In this document: piece after piece, positions 19,604-28,840 of the stretch
Numbering within the stretch: position 1 is the stretch's first letter
Layout of the letters: the number at the start of each line of letters is the position of its first letter
Assembly: GCF_007713735.2 (NCBI RefSeq)
Contig: NZ_VMNW02000010.1
Coordinates: 89,701 to 153,700 of the forward strand
Reading direction: 5' to 3'
DNA length: 64,000 nucleotides
From: Amycolatopsis acidicola
GTDB taxonomy: Bacteria > Actinomycetota > Actinomycetes > Mycobacteriales > Pseudonocardiaceae
Notes under the pieces: model-generated
Told to the model about the DNA's origin: nothing
Databases searched by the model: none
Seen by the model: the letters and a program-made list of their open reading frames with translations, nothing else
Position numbers and translations under genes: made by a program

Positions 19604-20647
19604 CTACCCGAAGGCCGCGCCACCTCCGTTGGACGGCCCGATCCCCCTCGCGAGCGCGTCGAACCGGTAGACGTATCCTCCGTTTTCCCCGCCCACAACG
19701 AGAAAGCCGTGGGTGGTGCCGGGCTGGATCGCCAGGTTCGTGGTGCCCTCCTGGGGTTTCGGCAACCCGTCCGCGAGTTCGATGGTGGCGATCTGCTCAC
19801 CGTCGTGATTCCAGACCAGGACCTCGCCACCCTGATACACGCATTGATAGACGTTCCCGGCGGCGTCCACGGCGTTCGAGTCGAGACCTTGCGGGCCGTT
19901 GTTGGCGTACATGCCGATCGTGCCGCTGGAAACGGATTCGCGGTCGGCCGCGAGGACGAGGTGATCCTCACGGTTGGCTTTGTATTCGCTGACCCAGAGC
20001 CCGGTGTAGTCCGGCGTGAAGGAGATCCCGTTCGGGGTCGCGAGCCCGTTCAGCAGCACAGTCGCATGAGTGGCGTCCGCGTCGAGTCGTACGATCCGGC
20101 CCGTGGGATTCCACGGCGTACCGGTCATGTCCGTGATGAACATGGCGCCATCCGGATCGAAGGCGAGGTCGTCGGGCTTGAGCACTCGCCCGTCGACGGG
20201 CCCGGCGAACACCGTGGTGAAGCCGGTTCCGTCGGGGTTCATCCGGTCCACCACACCGGAAGCGAGGTCCGTGAGGTAGATCTTGCCGTCGCGCGGACTG
20301 AACTGCAGCGACGAGAACTCGCTGCGGTCGTCGGTATAAAGAGAACCAACCTCCTTCGTGCCCGTGTCGAGCCGCAGCACCTTCGGCTGCCCGGCGGACG
20401 CGTTGAGACTGACGAGGTACAGCGCACCATCCGGACCGAACGCGGGGCCCTCCAGCAGGCTGATGTCGCCGAAGTCCGAGCCCGGGTACGTCGGCGCCAC
20501 CTTGGCGAAAATGCTCGCCTGAATCACCCGCGGACTCAAGGGCCGCGGGTCGGCCGCGCCGGCTCGCAGCGCCGAGCCGGCCAGTACCAGCACCGCGAGC
20601 AGGACCGCGGGCAGCACCCACTTCCGCGCGGAAGACGAATTCGACAT
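19604..20647 (-). CDS. Secreted SMP-30/lactonase-like beta-propeller protein
   Basis: A 347-residue export protein: residues 1-32 form a signal peptide (basic RKW, hydrophobic core VLPAVLLAVLVLAGSAL, cleavage near AGA-A). The mature part is a six-bladed propeller with LLEGPAFGPDGALYLVSL, KPDDLAFDPDGAMFITDM and ATPNGISFTPDYTGLWVSE, the same metal-site segments as the cytoplasmic protein at 17296-18282. It may hydrolyse a lactone outside the membrane before uptake (inference). ATG at 20647. It is divergent from the MHS transporter at 20954, with operator-like palindromes between them. Confidence 0.85.
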   Translation of the reverse strand: MSNSSSARKWVLPAVLLAVLVLAGSALRAGAADPRPLSPRVIQASIFAKVAPTYPGSDFGDISLLEGPAFGPDGALYLVSLNASAGQPKVLRLDTGTKEVGSLYTDDRSEFSSLQFSPRDGKIYLTDLASGVVDRMNPDGTGFTTVFAGPVDGRVLKPDDLAFDPDGAMFITDMTGTPWNPTGRIVRLDADATHATVLLNGLATPNGISFTPDYTGLWVSEYKANREDHLVLAADRESVSSGTIGMYANNGPQGLDSNAVDAAGNVYQCVYQGGEVLVWNHDGEQIATIELADGLPKPQEGTTNLAIQPGTTHGFLVVGGENGGYVYRFDALARGIGPSNGGGAAFG

Positions 20648-20793
20648 CTGATTCCCATCCCCCGCTGCGCCGCGGGCAAGGTCGGAACTACCGGGAAGAC
20701 CGCAAGAAAAGCGATCCGGAGCCGGTCCACTGTGGCCACCGGCAAGCGCAGAATGCGAAGGTAGCGACCCGGTCCGCACTTGGCAATAGCGCG

Positions 20794-20845
20794 TTAATGT
20801 TCGACATTAAACAGTCTTGACACTTAAAGTAATGTCGTACAAACT
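20794..20845 (+). promoter_or_regulatory. Divergent promoter region with two GntR-type operators
   Basis: The 306-base gap 20648-20953 holds two sites. TTAATGTTCGACATTAA (20794-20810) is a perfect 7-3-7 palindrome. Just downstream, TTGACA (20817-20822), a 17-base spacer and CAAACT (20840-20845) form a promoter toward the transporter at 20954, with TGTCGTACA (20833-20841) overlapping its -10 box. Both sites fit the FadR-class pattern T-GT-NNN-AC-A. The palindrome is placed to affect the divergent lactonase gene as well. The rest of the gap shows no gene. Confidence 0.6.
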
Positions 20846-20953
20846 GCAGAAGTCGCGCCGCCCATCGGCGCTGTTCCAGCGCGGTTCCGCCCCGAGGATG
20901 TCGCGCGGGCAGAGGGTGAGTCACCGCCGCCTACCCCGAGGAGATCAGGACCC

Positions 20954-22276
20954 ATGTCGAGTTCCAGTGCTCGCCGCCGCATAGTCGGCGCCGCGATCGG
21001 CAACGTCGCGGAACTGTACGACTTCTTTCTGTACGGCCTTTCCGCCCCCGTGCTGGCGGTACATTTCTTCCCGAAGAGCAATCCCACTGCCGCGCTCCTG
21101 GGCACCTTCGCGGTGTACGCGGTCGCATTCCTCGTGCGCCCGCTCGGTGGTCTCCTGTTCGGCCACCTGACCGACCGGCGCGGCAGGATCCGGGTGCTCG
21201 TGCTGACGGTGTTGCTGATGGGCGCCGGCACCATGATCACCGGCCTGCTGCCGGCCTACACCACCATCGGCATCGCGGCGCCGATCCTGCTGGTGTTGTG
21301 CCGACTCGCGCAGGGCCTCTCGCTCGGCGGGGAGGCCAGCGGCAGCTACAGCTTCACGATCGAATCGGCGCCGGACGGCAAACGCGCGCGATCAGTCAAC
21401 CTCGTCGCCTGCTTCGCCTTCCTTCCCGCCGCGCTGGCGGGTCTCTTCATCCTGGTGCTGCAACTGCTGATGGGCAAAGCCGCCTACATCGACTGGGGCT
21501 GGCGAATCCCGTTCATCGTCGGCGGCCTCATCGCCGTGGCAGGCGTCTGGCTCCGGCGGCGCCTCGACGACCCCGAGGAGTACACCGAGGCCGCCCGCGA
21601 GGCCAAAGTGGGCAACCCACTGGCCCAGGCCGTGCGCACGCACCTCAAGTCGATCGTCATCGTCACCCTGCTGATCGCGATCCAGGCCGTAAGCGCCTAC
21701 GTAATTCTCGGCTACATGTACACGTTCCTGGTCAACACAGCAAAGCTCAGCAACACCTCGGCTCTGCTGACCAACGCCGCGGCCATCGTCACGCTCGCGG
21801 TGCTGCTGCCCATCTTCTCCATCGCGGTGGACCGCATCGGCCGCAAACCGATGTTGTTCGCCGGCGCGGTGTGGCTGGTGCTCGCCGCGTATCCCGCTTT
21901 CAAGCTGGCCGCTTCCGGGTCGTTCGCGGGCGCGTACTTCGGGCAGCTGCTCATCGCGATCGGCTCGGCGCTCACCGCGTCCGCGTGTTTCGTCACCGTG
22001 CTGGAGCTGTTCCCCACTGCCGTTCGCGGCGCGGGCCACGCCATCTCCTACAACCTCGGCAACGCCCTCTTCGGCGGCACAGCCCCGTTGATCGCCGAAG
22101 CGCTGATCAGCGGCTTCGGCTCGCCGATCGCACCCGCGTTCTACGTGCTGCTCATCGCCGCGCTGGGCATCGTCGTCATCGCGTTCACGCCGGAGACCAA
22201 GAACGTGCGACTGCGCGATTCGGTGGGTGGCAAGGACGAATCCGCCACGCCCGCGCCCGAGCCCCTCACAAACTGA
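20954..22276 (+). CDS. MFS transporter, metabolite:H+ symporter (MHS) family
   Basis: Inner-membrane proton symporter of 440 residues with twelve helices. MHS features include an [16 protein letters not shown]1, the [10 protein letters not shown] loop, [18 protein letters not shown] in TM4 and [10 protein letters not shown] before the central loop. MHS members import carboxylates such as alpha-ketoglutarate, shikimate or other organic acids. Its closest relative here is the transporter at 40460-41779, which shares [19 protein letters not shown] almost exactly. It is followed 26 bases later by an alcohol dehydrogenase. Expression starts from the TTGACA/CAAACT promoter with an overlapping operator. 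Confidence 0.9.
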   Translation: MSSSSARRRIVGAAIGNVAELYDFFLYGLSAPVLAVHFFPKSNPTAALLGTFAVYAVAFLVRPLGGLLFGHLTDRRGRIRVLVLTVLLMGAGTMITGLLPAYTTIGIAAPILLVLCRLAQGLSLGGEASGSYSFTIESAPDGKRARSVNLVACFAFLPAALAGLFILVLQLLMGKAAYIDWGWRIPFIVGGLIAVAGVWLRRRLDDPEEYTEAAREAKVGNPLAQAVRTHLKSIVIVTLLIAIQAVSAYVILGYMYTFLVNTAKLSNTSALLTNAAAIVTLAVLLPIFSIAVDRIGRKPMLFAGAVWLVLAAYPAFKLAASGSFAGAYFGQLLIAIGSALTASACFVTVLELFPTAVRGAGHAISYNLGNALFGGTAPLIAEALISGFGSPIAPAFYVLLIAALGIVVIAFTPETKNVRLRDSVGGKDESATPAPEPLTN

Positions 22277-22302
22277 GCCCACGGCAGACCGCAAGGAGGA
22301 CC

Positions 22303-23346
22303 ATGATCACTGTCAAGGCACGCGCGACGAGCGGCCCCGGCGAACCATTCCGCCCGGCCACCATCGAACGCCGCGATCTCGGGCCGCACGATGTCCTCAT
22401 CGACATCGTCTACTCCGGGATCTGCCATTCCGACATCCACAAAGCCCAGAACACGGCGACGGTGTTCCCGCTGATCCCCGGGCACGAAATCGCGGGTGTC
22501 GTATCGGCGGTAGGACCCGAAGTCACGAAATTCGGCGTCGGGGATCGCGCGGGGGTCGGCTGCATGGTCGACTCCTGCCGGGAGTGCGACAACTGCCGGG
22601 CCGGCCTGGAGCAGTTCTGCCGCAAGGGCTTCACCCCTACCTACAACGCGATTCAGGCGGACGGCTCACCCACCCAGGGCGGGTACAGCGAAAAGATCGT
22701 GGTGGACGAGGATTTCGCGGTCAGGATCCCGGAGAGCATCCCGCTGCCGAACGCGGCCCCGCTGCTGTGCGCCGGAATCACCCTGTACTCGCCGCTGAAG
22801 GCCTGGGGAGCGGGCCCCGGCAAACGCGTGGCCATTCTCGGCTTCGGCGGGCTCGGTCACGTCGGCGTGCAACTGTCGAAGGCACTCGGCGCGCACACCA
22901 CGGTCTTGGATCTGTCGCTGGACAAAAGGGAAGACGGCCTGCGCCTCGGCGCGGACGAGTACCGTGCGACAACGGACCCGGAAACCTTGAAGGAACTGGC
23001 CGACTCGTTCGACCTGATCGTCTCGACGGTCCCCGCCAATTTCGACCTCGACGCCTACGTGGGCCTGCTGGGCGTGGGCGGGGTCCTGGTGAACATCGGC
23101 GCCGCCGACAAGCCGCTGGCCGTCTCGACCTACGCGCTCCGGCGCAATCGGAGGTCGGTGGCCGGCAGCCTCATCGGAGGAATTCCCGAGACGCAGGAGA
23201 TGATGGACTTCTGCGGAGAACACGGAGTGGGCGCCGTGGTGGAGGTGGTCCGCGCCGACCAGATCGACGAGGCGTACGACCGGGTTCGCGCGGGTGACGT
23301 GCGGTTCCGGTTCGTGATCGACGTCAGCACGATGAACGATAACTGA
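22303..23346 (+). CDS. Zinc-dependent NAD(P) alcohol dehydrogenase (cinnamyl alcohol dehydrogenase-like)
   Basis: A 347-residue medium-chain dehydrogenase: catalytic zinc ligands C41 and H61-E62 (PGHEIAGVV), structural cysteines C92, C95, C98 and C106, and coenzyme loop [11 protein letters not shown]. The ATG at 22303 has AAGGAGG six bases upstream. It is nearly the twin of the enzyme at 52288-53325 (both begin [18 protein letters not shown]). Each twin is linked to an MHS transporter, so the pair looks duplicated. A strong hairpin follows the stop. Confidence 0.9.
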   Translation: MITVKARATSGPGEPFRPATIERRDLGPHDVLIDIVYSGICHSDIHKAQNTATVFPLIPGHEIAGVVSAVGPEVTKFGVGDRAGVGCMVDSCRECDNCRAGLEQFCRKGFTPTYNAIQADGSPTQGGYSEKIVVDEDFAVRIPESIPLPNAAPLLCAGITLYSPLKAWGAGPGKRVAILGFGGLGHVGVQLSKALGAHTTVLDLSLDKREDGLRLGADEYRATTDPETLKELADSFDLIVSTVPANFDLDAYVGLLGVGGVLVNIGAADKPLAVSTYALRRNRRSVAGSLIGGIPETQEMMDFCGEHGVGAVVEVVRADQIDEAYDRVRAGDVRFRFVIDVSTMNDN

Positions 23347-23356
23347 CCGACGAGCT

Positions 23357-23394
23357 CCGGGCCGTGCCCCACCATCCGGTGGAGCACGGCCCGG
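23357..23394. terminator. Bidirectional terminator hairpin
   Basis: Arms 23357-23373 and 23378-23394 pair over 17 positions with one mismatch around the four-base loop ATCC. The hairpin sits between the convergent alcohol dehydrogenase (stop 23346) and GntR gene (stop 23412), and so can end transcription from both sides. Confidence 0.8.
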
Positions 23395-23411
23395 CCGCTG
23401 TCCGGCGGGAG

Positions 23412-24179
23412 TCAGTCCTTGAGGGCCTTCTCGGTGGCGGCCTTGATGTGCTGGCGCAGGTACTTCAGGTGCTCGGTGATGGCCGCCTCCGCGGCGGCCT
23501 CGTCCTGATCCGCGATCGCCTTCACGATCCGCTGGTGCTGAGAAACGGTCTTGCGCCCCACCGTCGGCGACAGTTCCAAATACGACACCGGCTCCGACTC
23601 ACGATGCAGCGCGTACACCAGCGACGCCAGCGCCCGGTTCCCCGACATCCGGGCGATCGCCGTGTGGAACTGCGCGTCCAGCTCCGGCACGACGGGGTCG
23701 TCCACGGACGCGGCCTTCTGCTGCTGCACGATCTCGCGCAGCTCCGCGAGGTCCTCCTCGGAACGGTTCGCCGCGGCCAGCACCACCGACGGTACTTCGA
23801 GGTACTGACGCACCATCGCCACTTCCGCGAAGTTCAGGCTCCCCAGCTGCAGCAGGTTGTGCATCGACTCCTGCACGACCTTGCCCAGCGAATGGTGATC
23901 CACGGCCTGGACGAACGAACCGCCCCGCGCCCCGGGGACCCGCCGGATCAGCCCCTGCGACTGCAACGCCGACAACGCCTCGCGGATCGTCGCCCTGGAC
24001 ACGCTGAACTGCCGCGCCAGCTCGGCCTCGGCAGGCAACTGATCGCCTGTCTTCAGCGTTCCGCCCAGGACCGCACCCCGCAGGGCGTCCTCCACCTGTT
24101 GCCGCGGCCGCAGCACCCGCTGTCCGAGAACCGGCACGCCACCAGGCCCCTGCTCCCCATTGCCAAGCCCAGCCGACAT
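23412..24179 (-). CDS. FadR-type GntR transcriptional regulator
   Basis: A 255-residue GntR regulator: winged helix-turn-helix at residues 21-92 (LPAEAELARQFSVSRATIREALSAL with recognition helix SRATIREAL) and a C-terminal FCD effector domain of about 150 residues. The FCD part has the metal-type Asp/His pattern (LDAQFHTAI, SQHQRIVKA, TEHLKYL). FCD regulators usually bind a pathway carboxylate or acyl-CoA and release T-GT-NNN-AC-A operators. Such operators occur at the catabolic promoters of this window, so this is the best candidate for their regulator (inference). ATG at 24179 with GGAGG upstream. A possible self-operator TGTAGGACA is at 24234-24242. Confidence 0.92.
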   Translation of the reverse strand: MSAGLGNGEQGPGGVPVLGQRVLRPRQQVEDALRGAVLGGTLKTGDQLPAEAELARQFSVSRATIREALSALQSQGLIRRVPGARGGSFVQAVDHHSLGKVVQESMHNLLQLGSLNFAEVAMVRQYLEVPSVVLAAANRSEEDLAELREIVQQQKAASVDDPVVPELDAQFHTAIARMSGNRALASLVYALHRESEPVSYLELSPTVGRKTVSQHQRIVKAIADQDEAAAEAAITEHLKYLRQHIKAATEKALKD

Positions 24180-24341
24180 GCCCACCCTCCAGCGGATGAT
24201 TACCCGATCGAAAGATATGTACCTATTGACAATTGTAGGACACCGACCTGCGGGAGCCGCGGATGACCGCGCGCCACGCCGATACGAACACGCCGCCCAC
24301 GCCTTCCTGCTGGACAGGGCGTGGACGGCGGCTCCGGATCC

Positions 24342-24378
24342 GGTGCCCGGCCAGCCCGTGTCACGGTGGCCGGGCACC
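24342..24378 (-). terminator. Terminator hairpin of the 11-gene operon
   Basis: Perfect 12-base arms GGTGCCCGGCCA (24342-24353) and TGGCCGGGCACC (24367-24378), with a further inner stem CCGTG/CACGG in the loop. It begins six bases past the stop of the last operon gene at 24384. It separates the operon from the downstream GntR gene, which therefore needs its own promoter in 24180-24341. Confidence 0.75.
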
Positions 24379-24383
24379 ATTGA

Positions 24384-25751
24384 TCACCTTTTGTCGAACG
24401 CGCGCAGCAAGCGTGCGATCGGCTCCAAGCTCTCAGCCTCGTCGAGCGCGGACAGCCGGTCCCCGAGTTCGGCACCGCGCTCCGGCGGCAGCGCACGGCA
24501 GACCAGGCCGTCGAACTTCTCCCGCACCTCGACGTCGGTCATCGGGTTGGCCGGATGACCGCGGGGAACGTCACAGACCTCGTTGACCTGCCGCCCGTCG
24601 GCGAGTACCAAGGTGACGTCGGTGGGACAGCGGTCGCGGTCCGAGCGGGCGGTGAGCTCCGCGTCCTCCACGACCCGGACCCGCCCCACGACCGCCGCGA
24701 GGGCGGGATCGGCGCGGCGTTCATCGGAGAACGAGTCGTCGGTGACCTTCCCGTCCACCAGCGCGGCGGCCAGCATGTACGGCAGGCTGTGGTCCGCGCT
24801 CTCCCGCGTGCGCGGATGCCACTTCGCGTCCGCGTCACCGCATCCGCCGGCAGTCACCCACCAGGAGGAGTGGCAGGTGGCCACGTCGATCCGCTCGACC
24901 TGAGCGACATCGACCCGCGGGCGCAACGCGAGCATCGCGTCGATCCCGGTCTGGCCCCAGTAGCAGGCCGGATACCGCTTGAGTGTCGCGCGCTCGATCC
25001 CGCTCGGCCCCTCGCCACCAAGCTCGACCTGGAACGGCGGCAGGGCCCGCTCGAACAGCCCGTCCTTGCCCTCGAACGGCTCCGCCGGCCCGGTCATACC
25101 CCGCTCCGCGAGCCGGACGGCGAACGACGCCGTCATGATCGCGTGCGCGGTGGCCGACCCCTTCCATTCAGACAGTTCCCCGGAACGGGTCGCGCGCAGC
25201 GGAACCGAAGGCACGATCGCCAGTGCCAGCGCGTTCGCGACTTGCTCGCGATCGAGGCCACGCAGTTTCGCCATGCCCGCCGCAGCGCCCAGCGAACAGT
25301 AAAGTCCTTGGTCCCACCCGCTTTCCGAGAGCGGCGACGCTTCCGCGAGCGCGGTCGCGATCTCGTAGGCCAGATAGACGGCGCACACGAGGTCGGCGCC
25401 CGTGGCACAGCTGGCCTCGGCCATCGCGAACAAGCCGCCGATCATGTCGCTGGGGTGTCCGGACAGCCCGAAGTCGTTGAAGTCCAGGTTCCGGTTGGCG
25501 GAGATGTTGGCGAAGGCCGCGACATCGACGAGGACCCTGTTCGGACTGCCGTAGAGCGAGGCTTGCACCGGGCCCGACACGCCAGTCGCCATGCCGCGCG
25601 CGATCTCCACCGGCCGGCTGTGAAAACCACCGGCACCGCAGCCGATCGTGTCGAGCGTGTGCCGCACCGCGCGGCTCACCGCTCCGGAGCCGAGTGTCTT
25701 GTGATCGACCTCGCAGACGAAGTCGACGAGGGAACCGAGCAGCTGATCCAC
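24384..25751 (-). CDS. MmgE/PrpD family protein
   Basis: A 455-residue member of the 2-methylcitrate dehydratase (PrpD)/MmgE fold family. Family segments seen: HTLDTIGCGAGGFHSRPVEIA near the N-terminus, ANRNLDFNDFGLSGHPSDMIGG (the active-site DYDD/HPS-type region), and KRYPACYWGQTGIDAMLAL. Family members hydrate, dehydrate, isomerise or decarboxylate tricarboxylate-like substrates; the reaction here is not known. GTG start at 25751, 11 bases after the preceding PrpD homologue. It is the last gene of the 11-gene operon and ends just before a strong hairpin. Confidence 0.85.
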   Translation of the reverse strand: MDQLLGSLVDFVCEVDHKTLGSGAVSRAVRHTLDTIGCGAGGFHSRPVEIARGMATGVSGPVQASLYGSPNRVLVDVAAFANISANRNLDFNDFGLSGHPSDMIGGLFAMAEASCATGADLVCAVYLAYEIATALAEASPLSESGWDQGLYCSLGAAAGMAKLRGLDREQVANALALAIVPSVPLRATRSGELSEWKGSATAHAIMTASFAVRLAERGMTGPAEPFEGKDGLFERALPPFQVELGGEGPSGIERATLKRYPACYWGQTGIDAMLALRPRVDVAQVERIDVATCHSSWWVTAGGCGDADAKWHPRTRESADHSLPYMLAAALVDGKVTDDSFSDERRADPALAAVVGRVRVVEDAELTARSDRDRCPTDVTLVLADGRQVNEVCDVPRGHPANPMTDVEVREKFDGLVCRALPPERGAELGDRLSALDEAESLEPIARLLRAFDKR

Positions 25752-25762
25752 CGCGTGCCCCC

Positions 25763-27148
25763 TCAGCCGAACAGCGCCGGCAGGGCGGACACGTCGGATA
25801 CCTGCTCGAGGACGCGCGTCTGCTCGATGAGCTTCTCGCGCGCCCCTGGCTTCAGCTCCCGCCCGGCGTACCCGCAACAGTCATCGAATTTCGCGACCAG
25901 GTCGTCCCAGCTCAGCGGATTGCTCGTGCTGCCAGGGGTTTCGTCGTGACTGGTTTCGGTGAACAGCGTCTCGCCCCCGCGCAACGTGACACGTACGGCA
26001 CCGGTGGGAAGGCTGGACGTCCAGTTGTACTTCGGGTCGTCGACGAACTCGATCTTGTCGGCGATGGCGCCCACCGCGGGGTCCGTCCTGCTCGCCTCGT
26101 CGAAATCACCGAGGCTGACGGTGCCACGGGCCAGGGCCAGCGCGATCGTGTAAGGGATGCTGAACTTGGCGTCCAGCACCGTGGCCGGGTGACGGCGGCG
26201 TTCGGCGGGCTCGGACAGCCGCTTGGCGAAGTCACCGCCGAAGACCTCGATTTTCTCGATGTGGTCCACCGAGCCGATCTTCGGTGCCAGTCCCAGCACC
26301 GTGTGCACGTAGGGATGGCTCGCGCCGCAGCTCGGCCACGGCTTGTACACGATGGTCGAGCCACGGAAGTCCTCGCCGAGCCCGGCGAGCATCCCGGCGC
26401 GGTCCCATTTGCCGCCGAAATAGACGTTCATGAAGCCGGCACTGCCTTCGAACGAGGTCTTGATGCCGCTGACCCCGGTTTCCGCGAGCAGCGCGGAGAA
26501 CAGGCCGGCCTTGGCCGAGAAACCCGCGTACATACCGCGCAGGTCGTGGCCGACGCCGTAGGCCAGCTCGAAGGTCCCACCCAGCTGGCTGAACGCGATA
26601 CCGAGGGCGTCGACGGTCTGTTCTTCGTCCAGCCCCAGGAGTTTCGCGCAGGCGGCCGCGGTCGTGTATGTGGCGATCACGGGAGTGAGGTGCCAGTCCT
26701 GTTTGGTTTCGATGTTGGTCCGGATGCGGGCGAAGATGTCCTGGCCGAGAGCCAGGGCGGTCAGGAAGTCCTTGCCGCTGGCGCCGCCGAGCCGTTCGGA
26801 CAGCGCGAGTAGTGCCGGCACCGTGGCGCTGCTGGGGTGGTGGCCTTCGGGCAGGTGGTCGTCGTAGTCGAGGCCGTGCGCCATCGCGCCGTTGACGAAG
26901 GCGGCATCGACGCAGGGCACCTTGCCACCGAACCCGAGTATCGTGCTCTCCGGCTTTCCGGACCAGTCCTTCACCAGGTCCACGACTCCGGGGATGGCCG
27001 CCATCTGGCCACCGCCGCCGAGGATCACACCGATCGTGTCCAGCGTGCTCTGTTTGGCCGCGGTGACCGATTCCGGCGTCAGATCGTCGAAGCCGGCCGA
27101 CACGACGTGGCGCGCGAGCACACGGCTGAAGTCTTCCTCGATGGACAT
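25763..27148 (-). CDS. MmgE/PrpD family protein
   Basis: A 461-residue PrpD-fold protein with the canonical family motifs: TLDTIGVILGGGG, NGAMAHGLDYDDHLPEGHHPSSATVPALLAL (active-site DYDD and HPS) and YKPWPSCGASHPYVHTVLGL. It differs clearly from the neighbour at 24384, so the pair is not a recent duplication and may form a hetero-oligomer or act in sequence. Expected role is hydration/dehydration or decarboxylation of a branched di- or tricarboxylate. ATG at 27148, 29 bases after the acyl-CoA ligase. Confidence 0.9.
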   Translation of the reverse strand: MSIEEDFSRVLARHVVSAGFDDLTPESVTAAKQSTLDTIGVILGGGGQMAAIPGVVDLVKDWSGKPESTILGFGGKVPCVDAAFVNGAMAHGLDYDDHLPEGHHPSSATVPALLALSERLGGASGKDFLTALALGQDIFARIRTNIETKQDWHLTPVIATYTTAAACAKLLGLDEEQTVDALGIAFSQLGGTFELAYGVGHDLRGMYAGFSAKAGLFSALLAETGVSGIKTSFEGSAGFMNVYFGGKWDRAGMLAGLGEDFRGSTIVYKPWPSCGASHPYVHTVLGLAPKIGSVDHIEKIEVFGGDFAKRLSEPAERRRHPATVLDAKFSIPYTIALALARGTVSLGDFDEASRTDPAVGAIADKIEFVDDPKYNWTSSLPTGAVRVTLRGGETLFTETSHDETPGSTSNPLSWDDLVAKFDDCCGYAGRELKPGAREKLIEQTRVLEQVSDVSALPALFG

Positions 27149-27177
27149 GGAAACTCCCTTCCTTTCCGCGACCGGGC

Positions 27178-28830
27178 TCAGGCGACGAGCTCGCGCAGTT
27201 TGAACTTCTGGATCTTGCCGCTCTGCGTCATCGGCAGTTCGTCGAGCACCACGAGGCGCTCGGGCAGGTAGTGCCGGGAAAGACCTTGCGCGACAAGGAA
27301 TTCGCAGAGCCCGGAGAGATCGAGTGTCACGCCCGGCTTGGTGACCACGACCGCGCAGGCGCGCTCGCCGAGCCGCTCGTCGGGGGTACCGATGACCGCG
27401 GCGTTGAGGATGCCGGGGTGGTCGAACAGGACGGTTTCGATCTCGGTCACCGGGATGTTCTCGCCGCCCCGGATGACGATGTCCTTCACCCTGCCCCGTA
27501 AGGAGATCCAGCCGTGCTCGTCCATGCTCGCGGTGTCACCGGTGCGGAACCACCCGCCAGGCAGGAAAGCGGCGTCCGTGGCGTCCGGGCGCTCGTAGTA
27601 GCCCAGGAACAGCGACGGCCCCCGGACGAGCAGCTCGCCGATCTGCCCGGCGGGCAGATCGGCACCCGCTCCGTCGGCCACTTTCGCTTCCGAGCCCACG
27701 AAAACCGAGCCGTCCGTGGTCTGGATCGGATCGGGCTCCGCCGGGGTGCTGGAGATGATGATGCTGCATTCGGTCATGCCCCAGGCCGGCGCGATGTAGG
27801 CGCCGAGCGCACGGGAAGCTTGAGCGGGCAGGTTGCGTGGCACCGAGGAGCCCGCGAGCACGATGCACCGGAACGGGCAGTCCGGGTCTTCCGCCAGGTC
27901 GGTGCGCATCATGTCCTGCAGGAAGGTCGGCGCTCCGAAGAACGCGGTGACCTTCTCGGCGCGGATGATCTCGACGCCCCACTTCGGGTCCCAGCGGTCG
28001 ACGTGCACCCCCGTACCCGCGACGTACACGGTGAACAGCACACCCCACACGAACCCCGTGTGGTGCCCCGTCGGGGAGGCGACCAGCTGGATCATCGGGT
28101 CACCGAAGGTCGCGGGGCCGACGTGCTCGGCGAGCTGGGCGGCGCTGTAGATCAAGGTTTCGTGCGTGTGCATCGCCCCTTTCGGCTCCCCGGTCGTGCC
28201 CGAAGTGAAGCCGAGGTAGCAGATCGCGTCCGGATCGCCGGCCCCGGATTCGCGACCGGGCACGGAGTCCAAGGAGGACCACAAGATTTCGCCGTCGCCC
28301 AGATCCGAATCGTCGGAATCCACGACGACGACATGCTCCAGCGAGGGCAGCCCGCCACGTAGGCGCCGAACGAGCTCGAGGTGCTCCACACTGCGCCAGC
28401 GTCGGGGAATCACGACGGCCTTGGCCTTGCTTCGCCGGAGGATCGCTTCTACCTGACGCTCGCCGTAGGCGACGGGGATGCCGACATAGATGCCGCCGAT
28501 CTCGTTGATGCCGAAGAGCAGGGCCCCATAGGAGATCCAGTTCGGGAGCATCACGGCGACCGTGTCGCCCGCGCCCACCCCCAGGTGAGCGAGCGCGGAC
28601 GCGGCGTGCGTGGCCGCGGCATCGAATTCACGGTAGGTCTGCCGCTCGATGGTGCCATCCGACCGATAGCCGACGAGCGCTTCCCGCTCGGGGTGTTCGG
28701 CGGCGACCGCAGTGAGGACTGACCGAATGGTGCGGCCCTGCCAGTGGCCCTCCGCGCGAAACCGTGCGACGTCCGCCTCGGTGATCGGGGTGCCACCGGT
28801 CCGCATGAGGCCGGAAAGTGACAGTGTCAT
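27178..28830 (-). CDS. AMP-forming acyl-CoA ligase
   Basis: A 550-residue ANL-superfamily enzyme that activates a carboxylic acid to its CoA thioester via an acyl-adenylate. Motifs: P-loop TSGTTGEPKGAM (209-220), the WGMTE adenine-binding motif, GWFRTGD, the hinge RVKDIVIRGGENI, and catalytic Lys in QSGKIQKFKL (about K539). ATG at 28830. The closest-looking families are cyclohexanecarboxylate-, benzoate- and medium-chain acyl-CoA ligases. It is probably the entry enzyme of the 11-gene operon, alongside the CoA transferase at the operon's start. Confidence 0.92.
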   Translation of the reverse strand: MTLSLSGLMRTGGTPITEADVARFRAEGHWQGRTIRSVLTAVAAEHPEREALVGYRSDGTIERQTYREFDAAATHAASALAHLGVGAGDTVAVMLPNWISYGALLFGINEIGGIYVGIPVAYGERQVEAILRRSKAKAVVIPRRWRSVEHLELVRRLRGGLPSLEHVVVVDSDDSDLGDGEILWSSLDSVPGRESGAGDPDAICYLGFTSGTTGEPKGAMHTHETLIYSAAQLAEHVGPATFGDPMIQLVASPTGHHTGFVWGVLFTVYVAGTGVHVDRWDPKWGVEIIRAEKVTAFFGAPTFLQDMMRTDLAEDPDCPFRCIVLAGSSVPRNLPAQASRALGAYIAPAWGMTECSIIISSTPAEPDPIQTTDGSVFVGSEAKVADGAGADLPAGQIGELLVRGPSLFLGYYERPDATDAAFLPGGWFRTGDTASMDEHGWISLRGRVKDIVIRGGENIPVTEIETVLFDHPGILNAAVIGTPDERLGERACAVVVTKPGVTLDLSGLCEFLVAQGLSRHYLPERLVVLDELPMTQSGKIQKFKLRELVA

Positions 28831-28840
28831 GGGAATTTCC

